Assembly: GCA_013180625.2 (NCBI GenBank)
Contig: SNVD02008113.1
Coordinates: forward strand, 124,001 to 188,000
Direction of reading: 5' to 3'
Origin: Boswellia sacra
Taxonomy: Eukaryota; Streptophyta; Magnoliopsida; Sapindales; Burseraceae
DNA length: 64,000 bases
Made by a program: the position numbers and the translations under genes. Shown here piece by piece: positions 35,615 to 47,089 of this stretch. How positions within the stretch are numbered: the stretch's first letter is position 1; each line of letters opens with the position of its first letter. Under the pieces are notes generated by a model. That model did not search any database. It saw only the letters and a program-made list of their open reading frames with translations, and was not told the origin of the DNA.

Positions 35615-38600
35615 ATAGTGGATGCTCAAGGCATATGACCGGAGATGCCTCCAAATTTTCAAGATTGATCATGAAGAAAGGAGGATATGTGACCTTCGGT
35701 GATAATGCCAAAGGAAGGGTAATCGGACATGGTGATATTGGTAACCCTTCTTCACCTAGTATTAAAGATGTTTTGCTTGTTCATGGTTTGAAACATGATT
35801 TGATTAGCATTAGTCAATTATGTGATAAGGGATATTTTGTTGCTTTTGAGCCTAATAGATGTGTGATTAAGGATGTTAGTAACAATAAGACATTATTTGT
35901 TGGTAATAGATGTGGTAATATTTATACAATTGATATTGATGTTAATGATCATGTAGAAAATTGGTTTCATTGTTAATGATGATGCTTGGGTTATGGCATA
36001 GAAGGTTAGGTCATGCTAGCATGGACACAATTTCAAAAATTTCTAAAAATGATTTAGTTGATGGTCTTCCAAAAATAAAATTTGAAAAGGATAAGATTTG
36101 TGATGCTTGTCAATTTGGAAAACAAGTGAGAACTTCTTTTAAACAAAAGAAATTTATTTCAACAAATAAACCTCTACAATTACTTCATTTGGATTTATTT
36201 GGACCATCAAGAACTCAAAGCCTTGGTGGAAAGTATTATGTTTTTGTTATTGTGGATGATTATTCAAGATTCACTTGGGTGTTATTCTTGAAAACTAAAA
36301 ATGAGGCCATACAAGCTTTTTTAAAATTTACAAAAAGAGTCCAAAATCAAAAAGGGCATTCTATTGTATCCATTAGAAGTGATCATGGTGGTGAAGTAGA
36401 CAATGTCGCATTTGAAAATCTTTGTGATGAAAATGGTTTTGAACATAATTTTTCCGCACCTAGAACTCCACAAAATGGTGTTGTTGAGAGGAAAAATAGG
36501 ACTATCCAAGAAATGGCTAGGACCATGTTACTTGAAAATAATTTGCCAAAATATTTTTGGGCCGAAGCCGTTAATACCGCATGCTTTATAATCAATAGAG
36601 TCCATATTAGAGCTTTAATAAAGAAAACTCCTTATGAACTTTGGAAAGGAAGAAAACCCAACATTGGATTTTTTAAAGTTTTTGGATGTAAATGTTTTAT
36701 TTTAAACACTAAGGATAACCTTGAAAAATTTGATGCAAAAGCCGATGTTGGAATTTTTGTTGGCTACTCCAACCATAGTAAAGCATATAGAGTTTTTAAC
36801 AAAAGACTCTTACTATTGAAGAATCTATGCATGTTGAATTTGATGAAACTAATGTTATTTCTTCAAAGAATTTAGATGATGATATTGTTGAGGTAGAAAG
36901 GCAAATCAAGGAATCAAGGCTTGATGAAAAGAGCCAAGATGAATTACAACTTCAACAAGAAAAGCTTGAGGAAGTAAATGATTCTTCCCAAGAATTACCA
37001 AAGGAATGGAGGTATGCAAAAGCTCATCCTAAAGATCTTATTATTAGTGAACCATCACAAGGTATGAGAACTAGATCTTCTTTTAGGAACTTTTGTAATC
37101 ATTTTGCATTTGTCTCTCAATTTAAACCAAAAACTTTTAAAGAAGCCGAAAATGACGAAAGTTGGATTTTGGCTATGCAAGAAGAATTGAATCAATTTGA
37201 AAGAAATCAAGTTTGGGAATTAGTCCCTAGACCCAAAAATCATTCTATTATAGGCACTAAATGGATTTTTAGAAATAAAGTAGATGAAAATGGCACCATT
37301 ATTAGAAACAAAGCTAGACTTGTTGCTCAAGGATACAATCAAGAAGAAGGTATTGATTATGAGGAAACCTTTGCACTGGTTGCTAGATTAGAATCATTAG
37401 AATGTTGTGTGCATTTGCATGTTATAAAAATTTTACATTATATCAAATGGATGTCAAAAGTGCATTTTTAAATGGTTACATTATGGAGGAAGTATATGTA
37501 GAGCAACCTCTTGGTTTTCAAAATCATGATTTTCCAAACCATGTTTTCAAACTCAAAAAGGCACTTTATGGCTTGAAACAAGCACCAAGAGCATGGTATG
37601 ATAGATTGAGCAAATTTCTCATTGATAATGGTTTCGAAATGAAAAAAGTTGATACTACTCTTTTTGTTAAAATAAAAAATGATGATTTATTAATTGTTCA
37701 AATCTATGTTGATGATATTATATTTGGTGCTACTAATGTCTCTATGTGTGAGGAATTTTCCAAGTGCATGCAACAAGAATTTGAAATGAGCCTAATGGGA
37801 GAATTAAATTTCTTCCTTGGACTTCAAATCAAGCAATCAATAGATGGGATCTTCATTAATCAAGCTAAATACACAAGAGATCTTCTCAAGAAGTTTGGCA
37901 TGGATAATTCAAGGACATATAACACACCTATGGGTACATTAACCAAGCTTGACAAAGATGAGAAAGGAAAAGATGTTGAGGTAACAAAATATCGAGGTAT
38001 GATTGGCTCTCTTTTGTATTTAACTGCTAGTAGACCTGATATTATGTTTAGTGTGTGTATGTGTGCTAGATTTCAATCTTGTCCAAAGGAATCTCACCTT
38101 AAGGCTGTAAAGAGGATATTTAGATATCTTCTTGGTACCATAAATCTAGGTCTTTGGTATCCTAAGTGTGATAATTTTGATCTAATTAGTTATTCCGATG
38201 CGGACTTTGCTGGAAGTCTTCTTGATAGAAAGAGCACTAGTGGCTCTTGCCATTTTCTAGGACATGCATTAGTATCATGGTTTAGTAGAAAACAAAATTC
38301 TGTTGCATTATCAACCGCGGAAGCCGAGTATATTGCAGTAGGAAGTTGTTGTGCACAAGCTCTTTGGATGAAACAAATTTTAAAAGATTATGGTGTGGTA
38401 TTTGATCATATTCCCATCAAATGTGACAATACAAGTGCCATCAACATTTCAAAAAATCCAATACAACACTCTAGGACTAAGCATATAGAGATTAGACATC
38501 ATTTTATTAGAGATCATGTGCAAAAAGGTAATATTTCTTTAGAATTTGTTCCCACCGATAAACAATTAGCCGATATATTTACTAAACCCCTTAGTCAAGA

Positions 38601-38649
38601 TAGATTTAGCATAATTAGAAGAGAATTAGGCATGTTGGATATATCTTAA
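35602..38649 (+). pseudogene. Inner copia pol (protease, integrase, RT, RNase H)
   Basis: Protease: WYLDSGCSRHMTGD. Integrase: HRRLGHASMD and CDACQFGK zinc part, then LDLFGPS, VDDYSRFTW, RSDHGGEVDN and NGVVERKNRT with the D, D and E residues. [36 protein letters not shown] and the catalytic YVDD. RNase H: SDADFAGSLLDRKSTSG, STAEAEYIA and the C-terminal HIEIRHHFIRDHV. The last 415 codons (37402-38649; RT core to stop) are open. The frame breaks before it, near 35960, 35985, 36808 and 37390, are small length differences, mostly in short base runs. All domains are recognisable, so it was active recently or the breaks are partly assembly error. Confidence 0.93.
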
Positions 38650-38891
38650 TTTTTCTTTGATAATTTTTGAATGGTAGCATATGTTAAGGGGGAGAATATA
38701 TTTAGGGGGAGTAATTAATTTGATTACATCTTTTTGATGATAACAAAAGGGGGAGAAATGGTTGGATTGCTTGTATTTATAACAATTGCTATTTGCTCTC
38801 TTTTTGTTTATTCTTGATTTCATTTTCATTCTTTATTTTAGATATTATTTTAAAGCAATCAATGGTTTGTCATCATCAAAAAGGGGGAGAT
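38650..38891 (+). promoter_or_regulatory. Inner copia 3' region with polypurine tracts
   Basis: Four AGGGGGAG-like tracts follow the pol stop, near 38689, 38703, 38747 and 38878-38890. The last directly precedes the 3' LTR and is the expected plus-strand primer; the others may be auxiliary. No env-like gene lies here. Confidence 0.75.
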
Positions 38892-40541
38892 TGTTAGCCC
38901 TAAGGCTACATGATAATTTTGATGATAACAATACACATTGATTAATTGAAATTTACTAATATGTTTATTTATGTGCAAGAATTAGATTATTGAAATAATT
39001 ATAAAATCAAGAAGAGGGTTATTAAAATGAAGTGTTGAAGCTAAGGAGAAGACTACATGTTAAGGACACCAAAGTTTAAGAACAAGGTTTGACTCAAGGA
39101 ATGTGACACATGAGCAATGTTCAATCAATTGGTCATATATATCTCTATAGACGTCCAAATAATGTGATTCTTGAACCTTTGGAAAGCTTACTCAATTTAT
39201 AACATTTCATATGTTTTAAAGAAATTCAAATTTCAAGTGCAAGATTGTTCAAATTGTCATGCAAGTTGAAAGACAAATGAAAGCAGCTGATATGAGCACC
39301 GAATACTCTTTTGGATATATCTTGAGTTAGAAAAATCAAAGTGACTTGATTCTTGTGGCATTGGAAAGATGACTTAATGGGGCACATTTCATAATTTTTG
39401 AAGAAATTCAAATTTCAAATGGAAGGCCGACATAATTGACATGCAATTCGGTGGACTGACACAAAGAAGAAAAATCAACTCACATGAGCACCGAATGGTG
39501 TTTTGGCCATATCTTAAGATAGAGATATCCAAATGCTTTGATTCTTAATGTTTTGAAAATATTATTCAAATATGCAGATCTTTTATGTTTTGAAGAAATT
39601 CAAATTTCAAACGGAAGGCTGACAGAATTATCATTCAAGTCAGTGGACTGACACATGAAAGAAAAATCAAGTCACTGAGCACCGAATGGTGTTTTGGCCA
39701 TATCTTGAGCTACAGATATCCAAATGACTTGATTCTTGATGCGTTGGAAAGCTTATTCAAATATGCAGATCTTTTATGTTTACAGATTTTCAAATTTCAA
39801 ACGGAACATTGACAAAAATGGCAGACAAGATTACGGTTTTTATGGTGGGCAGAAAATTTGGAGATGGTGTCTTCACTTGATTAAGTTCATCTCATTTGCC
39901 TATAAAAGGAGCCATTCTCCCATGCATTCAAGAAGTGCAAGAGAAGCATTTTATCAAGCAAAAAAGCCAAGAGAAATATCAAGTTTATAGAGCTTTTATA
40001 TTCTTTATCTACTCTTTGAAGAGAGTTGTACTTTTGTTGTAAAAACTTTTCTTTGTTCTTATATTGTGTGAGAGTGAGATCTTCTTGTAAAGGATAAAAG
40101 ATATCCTTGAGAGAACTCTTTCCTTGGTGAGGTTGTTCATCAAGAAGAACTCTTGGTGTGGTGTTATCAAGAGTTGAAGGAAAAAAGTCTTGGTGAAGTT
40201 GTTCATCAAGCAAGTTGTAAAGTATTCTACAACTTAGTGGAAAGCCTAGCTTGTGGAGGAGCTAGGAGCCCGTGGACGTAGGCAAGGTTTGCCGAACCAC
40301 GTAAATTGAGTTTGCACTCTCTCTATCCCTATACTCTTTACATTTACTTGCACTTGAGATTATTTATTATTGCTATTCTCTTGATTGCATCTTAGACAAC
40401 TTCTATTTTCATCTTCTTCACTTCTATTCTCAAAAGAAAAAGTGAAATAATTTTTATCTTTCAAGAAAAGTTTTATAAATTTGTTTTGATAAATAAAACC
40501 CAATTCACCCCCCCTCTTGGGTTGTCATACCTGGGTCAACA
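38892..40541 (+). repeat. Inner copia 3' LTR
   Basis: 1650 bp, near-identical to 32174-33819. TATA box at 39901. It ends GGGTCAACA and is followed by AGG and then TACTT. Confidence 0.94.
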
Positions 40542-43500
40542 AGGTACTTATTGTGGAAGAAAAAGACACAAAGTGCATTCTTGTTATATTAAGAGAAATC
40601 CTAATTCGAAACAAATATGGGTTCTAAAAAGTACCATAACTAACCCCCAAGGACCCAAGAACATTTGGGTACCAAAAAGTTACTCTTTGAATGTTGATTG
40701 TAGAAACAAAGGAGTGGCAAACACAAGTGGTACTTAGATAGTGGATGCTCAAGGCATATGACCGGAGATGCCTCCAAGTTCTCAAGATTAATCATGAAGA
40801 AGGAAGGATATGTGATATTCGGTGATAATGCCAAAGGAAGGGTAATCAGACATGGTGATATTGGTAACCCTTCTTCACCTATTATTGAAGATGTTTTGCT
40901 TGTTAATGGTTTGAAACATGAATTGATTAGCAATAGTCAATTGTGTGATAAGGTATATTTTGCTACTTTTGAGCCTAATAGATGTGTGATTAAAGATGTA
41001 AGTAATAATAAGACATTATCTGTGCGTAATAGATGTGGTAATATTTATACAATTGATATTGATGTTAATGATCATGTAGAAAAGTGTTTCATTGTTACTC
41101 ATGATGCTTGGTTATGGCATAGAAGATTAGGTCATGCTAGCATGGACACAATTTCAAAAATTTCTAAAAGTGATTTAGTTTATCGTCTTCCAAAAATAAA
41201 ATTTGAAAAGGATAAGATTTGTGATGCTTGTCAATTTGGAAAACAAGTGAGAACTTCTTTTAAACAAAAGAAATTTATTTCAACAGATAAACCTCTACAA
41301 TTTCTTCATTTGGATTTATTTGGACCATCAAGAACTCAAAATCTTGGCAGAAAGTATTATGTTTTTGTTATTATGGATGATTATTCAAGATTCACTTGAG
41401 TGTTATTCTTGAAAACTAAAAATGAGGCCACACAAGCTTTTTCAAAATTTGCAAAAAGAGTCTAAAATCAAAAAGGGTATTCTATTGTGTCCATTAGGAG
41501 TGATCATGGTGGTGAAGTGGACAATGTTGTATTTGAAAATCTTTGTGATGAAAATGGTTTTGAACATAATTTTTCCGTGCCTAGAACTCTACAACAAAAT
41601 GGTGTTGTTGAGAGGAAAAATTGCACTATCCAAGAAATGGCTAGGACCATGTTACTTGAAAATAATTTGTCAAAATATTTTTAGGCTGAAGCCGTTAATA
41701 CCGCATGCTTTATAATCAATAGAGTCCATATTAGAACTTTAATAAAGAAAACTCCTTATGAACTTTAGAAAGGAAGAAAACCCAACGTTGGATTTTTTAA
41801 CTTTTTTGGATATAAATGTTTTATTTTAAACACCAAGGATAACCTTGAAAAATTTGATGCAAAAGCCGATGTTGGAATTTTAGTTGGCTACTCCAACCAT
41901 AGTAAAGCATATAGAGTTTTTAACAAAAAGACTCTTACTATTGAAGAATCTATGCATGTTGAATTTGATGAAACTAATGTGATTTCTTCAAAGAATTTAG
42001 ATAATGATATTGTTGTGGTAGAAAGGCAAATCAAGGCTTGATGAAAAGAGCCAAGATGAATTACAACTTCAACAAGAAAAGCTTGAAGAAGTAAATGATT
42101 ATTCCCAAGAATTACCAAAGGAATTAAGGTATGCAAAAGCTCATCCTAAATATCTCATTATTGGTGAACCATCACAAGGTGTGAGAACTAGATCTTCTTT
42201 TAGGAACTTTTGTAATCATTTTGTATTTGTCTCTCATTTTGAATCAAAATCTTTTAAAGAAGCCGAAAATGACGAAAGTTGGATTTTGGCTATGCAAGAA
42301 GAATTGAACCAATTTGAGAGAAATGAAGTTTGGGAATTAGTCCCTAGACCCAAAAATCATTCTATTATAGGCACTAAATGGATTTTTAGAAATAAAGTAG
42401 ATAAAAATGGCACCATTATTAGAAACAAAGCTAGACTTGTTGCTCAAGGATACAATCAAGAAGAAGGTATTGATTATGAGGAAACCTTTGCACCGGTTGC
42501 TAAATTAGAATCCATTAGAATGTTGTGTGCATTTGCATGTTATAAAAATTTTACATCATATCAAATGGATGTCAAAAGCGCATTTTTAAACGGTTACATT
42601 ATGGAGGAAGTATATGTCGAGCAACCTCTTGGTTTTCAAAATCATGATTTCCAAACCATGTTTTCAAACTCAAAAAGGCATTTTATGGCTTGAAACAAGC
42701 ACCAAGAGCATGGTATGATAGATTGAGCAAAATTCTCATTGATAATGGTTTTTGAAATGAAAAAAGTTGATACTACTCTTTTTGTAAAAACAAAAAATGA
42801 TGATTTATTAATTGTTCAAATCTATGTTGATGATATTATATTCGATGCTACTAATGTTTCTATGTGTGAGGAATTTTCTAAGTGCATGCAACAAGAATTT
42901 GAAATGAGCTTAATGGGAGAATTAAATTTCTTCCTTGGACTTCAAATCAAACAATCAATTGATGGGATCTTCATAAATCAAGCCAAATATACAAGAAATC
43001 TTCTCAAGAAGTTTGGCATGGATAATTCAAGAACATATAACACACCTATGGGTACATTAACCAAGCTTGACAAAGATGAGAAAGGAAAAGATTTTGAGGT
43101 AACAACATATCGATGTATGAATGGCTCTCTTTTGTATTTAACTGCTGGTGGACCCGATATTATGTTTAGTGTGTGTATGTGTGCTAGATTTCAATATTGT
43201 CTAAAGGAATCTCACCTTAAGACTGTCAAGAGGATGTTTAGATATCTTTTAGAACCATAAATCTAGGTCTTTGGTATCCTAAGTGTGATAATTTTGATAT
43301 AATTAGTTATTCCGATGCAGACTTTGCCGGAAGTCTTCTTGATAGAAAGAGCACTAGTGGCTCTTGCCATTTTCTAGGACATGCATTAGTCTCATGGTTT
43401 AGTAGGAAACAAAATTATGTTGCCTTATCAACCGCAGAAGCTGAGTATATTACAATAGGAAGTTGTTGTGCACAAGCTTTTTGGATGAAACAAATTTTAA

Positions 43501-43766
43501 AAGATTATGGTGTGGTATTTGATCACATTCTCATCAAATGTGACAATACAAGTGTCATCAACATTTCAAAAAATCCCATACAACATTCTAGGACTAAGCA
43601 TATAGAGATTAGACATCATTTTATTAGAGATTATGTACAAAAAGGTAATATTTCTTTAGAATTTGTTCCTACCGATAAACAATTAACTGATATTTTTACT
43701 AAACCCCTCAGTCAAGATAGATTTTGCACTATTAGAAGAGAATTAGGTATGTTGGATATGTGTTAA
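40542..43766 (+). pseudogene. Middle copia gag end and pol
   Basis: Resumes with YCGRKRHKVHSC, the motif cut at 32173. Protease WYLDSGCSRHMTGD follows in a frame one base off, as in the inner copia. Integrase pieces include CDACQFGK, LDLFGPS, MDDYSRFT, RSDHGGEVDN and NGVVERKNCT; RT includes [37 protein letters not shown] and YVDD; RNase H runs to the TAA at 43764. Several tryptophan codons are TGA or TAG (near 41397, 41682, 41767), plus indels near 42650, 42750 and 43250. A dead copy, clearly older than the inner one. Confidence 0.93.
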
Positions 43767-44006
43767 TTTTTCTTTTATTTAATAATCTTTGAATAGTAGT
43801 ATATGTTAAGGGGGAGAACATATTTAGGAGGAGTAGTTAATTTGATTACATCTTTTTGATGATAACGAAAGGTGGAGAAATGGTTGGATTACTTGTATTT
43901 ATAATTATTGCTCTCTTTTTGCTTATTTTTGATTTTATTTTCATTCTTGATTTTAGATATTATTTTAAAACAATCAATGGTTTGTCATCATAAAAAAGCG
44001 GGAGAT
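43767..44006 (+). promoter_or_regulatory. Middle copia 3' region with polypurine tracts
   Basis: Parallels 38650-38891. The tract next to the LTR reads AAAAAAGCGGGAGA (an interrupted purine tract). Confidence 0.7.
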
Positions 44007-45822
44007 TGTTAGTTCTAAGGCTACACGATAATTTTGATGATAACAATACACATTGATTCATTAAGAATTACTAACATGTTTATTTATGTGCAAGAGTAAG
44101 ATCATTGAAATAATTGTAAAATCAAGAAAAGGCTTATTAAAATGAAGTGTTGAAGCTAAGGAGAAAATTACATGTTAAAGGCACCAATGTTTAAGAATAA
44201 GGTTTGACTCAAGGAATGTGATACATGAGCAATGTTCAATCAATTGGTCATATATTTCTCTACAAATGTCCAAATGATATGATTCTTAAGCCTTTGGAAA
44301 GCTTACTCAATTTATAACAATTTATATGTTTTAAAGAAATTCAAATTTCAAGTGCAAAGTTGTCCAAATCATAATGAAATTTAAAAGACAAATAGAAGCA
44401 GCTGACATGAGCACTGGATACTATTTTAGACATATGTTGAGCTAGGGATATTCAAATTACTTTATTCTTATGGCATTGGAAAGTTATTTAATGAAGCACA
44501 TTTCATATTGTTTAAAGAAATTCAAATTTTAAATGAAAGGTTGACATAATTGACATGCAATTTGGTGGATTGACACAAAGAAGAAAAATCAACTCACATG
44601 AGCACAAAATGGTGTTTTGTCCATATCTTGAGCTAGAGATATCAAAATGACTTTGATTCTTGTGGCATTGGAAATATGACTTAATGAGGCACATTTCATA
44701 TGTTTTGAAGAAATTCAAATTTCAAATGGAAGGCTGATATAATTGACATGCAATTCGGTGGACTGACACAAGGAAGAAAAATCAATTCACATGCGCATGG
44801 AATAGTTTTTTGGACATATCTTGAGCTAGAGATATCCAAATGACTTGATTCTTGATGCGTTGGAAAGCTTCCTCAATTATGCAGATCTTTTATGTTTAAA
44901 AGATTTTCAAATTACAAACAGAACATTGACAAAAATAGCAGACAATATTATAGTTTTTATCATGGGTAGAAAATTTGGAGTTGGTGTCTTCACTTGATTA
45001 AGTTCATCTCATTTGCCTATAAAAGGAGCCCTTCTCCCATGCATTCAATAAGCATCCATCAAGCAACAAATAAGAGAAATATCATGTTTAGAGAGCTTTT
45101 ATATTCTCTATCTACTCTTTGAAGAGAGTTGTACTTTTGTTGTAAAAAATTTTCTCTGTTCTTGTATTGTGGTGAGAGTGAGATCTTCTTGTAAAGGATA
45201 AAAGTTATCCTTGAGAGAACTCTTGGTGTTGTGTTATCAAGAGTTGAAGAAAGTTGCCTTGATGAGGTTATTTATCAAGAAGAACTCTTGGTGTGGTGTT
45301 ATGAAGGGTTGAAGGAAGTTGCCTTGGTGAGGTTGTTCATCAAGAAATCTTGGTGTGGTGTTATCAAGGGTTGAAGGAAAAAGCTTTGGTGAGGTTGTTC
45401 ATCAAGAAAAACTCTTGGTATGGTGTTATCAAGGGTTGAAGGAAAAAGCATTGGTGAGGTTGTTCATCAAGCAAGTTGTAAAGAATTATACAACTTAGTG
45501 GAAAGCCTAGCTTGTGGAGCTAGGAGCCCGTGGACGTAAATAAGGTTTGCCGAATCACGTAAATTGAGTTTGCACTCTCTCTATCCCTATCCTCTTTATA
45601 TTTACTTGTACTTGTGATTGTTCATTATTGTTATTCTCTAGATTGCATCTTTGATAACTTCTAATTTCATCTTTTTCACTTTTATTCTCAACGAAAGAGT
45701 GAATTAATTTTGATCTTTCAAGAAAAGTTTTCTAAATCCGTTTTTATAAATAAAAACCCAATTCAACCCCAACACAACCCCCCCCCCCCCCCCCCCCTTG
45801 GGTTGCCATACCTGGGTCAACA
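44007..45822 (+). repeat. Middle copia 3' LTR
   Basis: 1816 bp, TGTTAGTTCTAAGG to GGGTCAACA. TATA box at 45018. Minisatellite 45216-45470. Contains a run of 20 C at 45778-45797 where the 5' LTR has about seven. Confidence 0.92.
45778..45797. repeat. C20 homopolymer
   Basis: Twenty consecutive C near the end of the middle copia 3' LTR, an expansion of the CCCCCCC present in the sister LTRs. Confidence 0.85.
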
Positions 45823-46432
45823 ACTAACACACTATTAAGTTATATACAACGACGACGTCTGACGCTGAATTACATAAACAGTTTACTCGCAAGTTATCCT
45901 AAGTATCTACTAACTCACACAATCCTAATCAACAATTCATGCACGATTTCTGTCTGTTATACATGAATCAAAGACTCATAAAATTAAATCAAAGAAGCAT
46001 TCCTATTTTGCGTTGAAGCTCTCCTATTTAATTCTTGAAATGTCAAAACCTAAACTCACACAACACAACGCACCACATAATCAACATACTCAGTTATGTA
46101 AAAATAACTTTATATATATAATGGTATGCCTGGACAAAATCTCCTTAGAATCCTGTAAAAATTCTAATCAAAATCACATTACGATAAGGAGAAATATAAT
46201 AGGAATAGATATAATTAAACTCTTAAAGGAATTATGACACAAATAAATATTCTCTTATTTTAATTAGGATACAAAAAACAATATCCTAATCTAAGGAGAT
46301 ATTTATTATAAATCAAATACTTCCTAAAATATACTTCTAGAAACAATAAAATGAGAAACAAAATCATATTCTAGTTTTATCACAAGTTGTACAAAACAAC
46401 ATGTGCATGGCACATGCACGTTGACACCAACA
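45823..46432 (-). repeat. Outer copia 3' LTR, right piece
   Basis: Continues the LTR cut at 28781 and aligns with 54596-55199. Ends ACACCAACA at 46432. On the minus strand this is the LTR start (TGTTGGTGTCAA), preceded by the purine tract AAAAAGGGGGAGAT (46433-46446). Confidence 0.92.
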
Positions 46433-46446
46433 ATCTCCCCCTTTTT
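46433..46446 (-). promoter_or_regulatory. Polypurine tract of outer copia
   Basis: The minus strand reads AAAAAGGGGGAGAT, directly before the 3' LTR. Confidence 0.88.
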
Positions 46447-46757
46447 GGCAACTTGTGATGAAAACACTAAGTTGTTTCTGATCAAAGAAAAACACATATG
46501 ATAAATGATAAGTCAAACATAACTATAAGTTATCATGAAATAGCAAACAGAAAATATCATGTGTAAAGAATTAACCAGTATGCTGTTACTAATTTCATAA
46601 TAGAACACTGTCAGAATATGTATACCCTACAAACAAAATGAAGTTTGACAAACTTGTCGAACAATTCAATCAGATCATAATTAAAGCAATCCATTCATCA
46701 AATCAAGATAACACAAAACATACAAACACAATAAAAACACAAAGCATCAAAATAGTT

Positions 46758-46961
46758 CGAATGCACACACATAAGCAAGCATAAGAAGTTCAAGTTCTTT
46801 CTCCCTACTTACATCCATTGAGATTCGAATGCACACATATAAGCAAGCATAAGAAGTTTAAGTTCTTTCTCCCTACTTACATCCATTGAGATTTGAATGC
46901 ACACATATAAGCAAGCATAAGAAGTTCAAGTTCTTTCTCCCTACTTACATCCCTTGAGAGG
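46758..46961. repeat. Three tandem 68-bp repeats
   Basis: Exact period of 68 bp starting at 46758, 46826 and 46894 ('gaatgcacacatataagcaa', 'ctttctccctacttacat'). Located between the extra ORF and the 3' LTR of the outer copia. Confidence 0.92.
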
Positions 46962-47089
46962 AAGCAATAACAAAAAATATCAAACAGACAAAATGAAAAC
47001 AGAGTTAAAAGGAATAGAGGAACAATTTTATATAAAAAATTATCAGAAACTCTTCTCCCCCTTGATTTTAGCACAAGTGCCAAAAGCAC

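Larger units (their letters stand above)
32174..40541 (+). mobile_element. Inner Ty1-copia retrotransposon, youngest of the nest
   Basis: LTRs 32174-33819 and 38892-40541 look almost identical by eye. The interior is about 5.1 kb with gag, protease, integrase, RT and RNase H in copia order. The host gag of the middle copia is cut at CATGTACTT and resumes at TACTTATTGTGG, giving a TACTT duplication (32169-32173 and 40545-40549), with three extra bases AGG after the 3' LTR. It belongs to the same family as the middle copia, so this is self-insertion within the family. Confidence 0.95.
28782..45822 (+). mobile_element. Middle Ty1-copia retrotransposon (SIRE-like)
   Basis: LTRs at 28782-30576 and 44007-45822 share TGTTAG...GGTCAACA borders. 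The insertion point is confirmed by the other, uninterrupted LTR of the outer element, where the flanks join at 54600/54601. The flanking 5-mers are AACAA and ACTAA, a poor duplication. The interior is split at 32173 by the inner copia. Long LTRs, a tRNA-Met primer site, and a gag with a zinc knuckle followed by a coiled-coil region fit the SIRE/Maximus lineage. LTR divergence and many stops make it older than the inner element. Confidence 0.92.
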
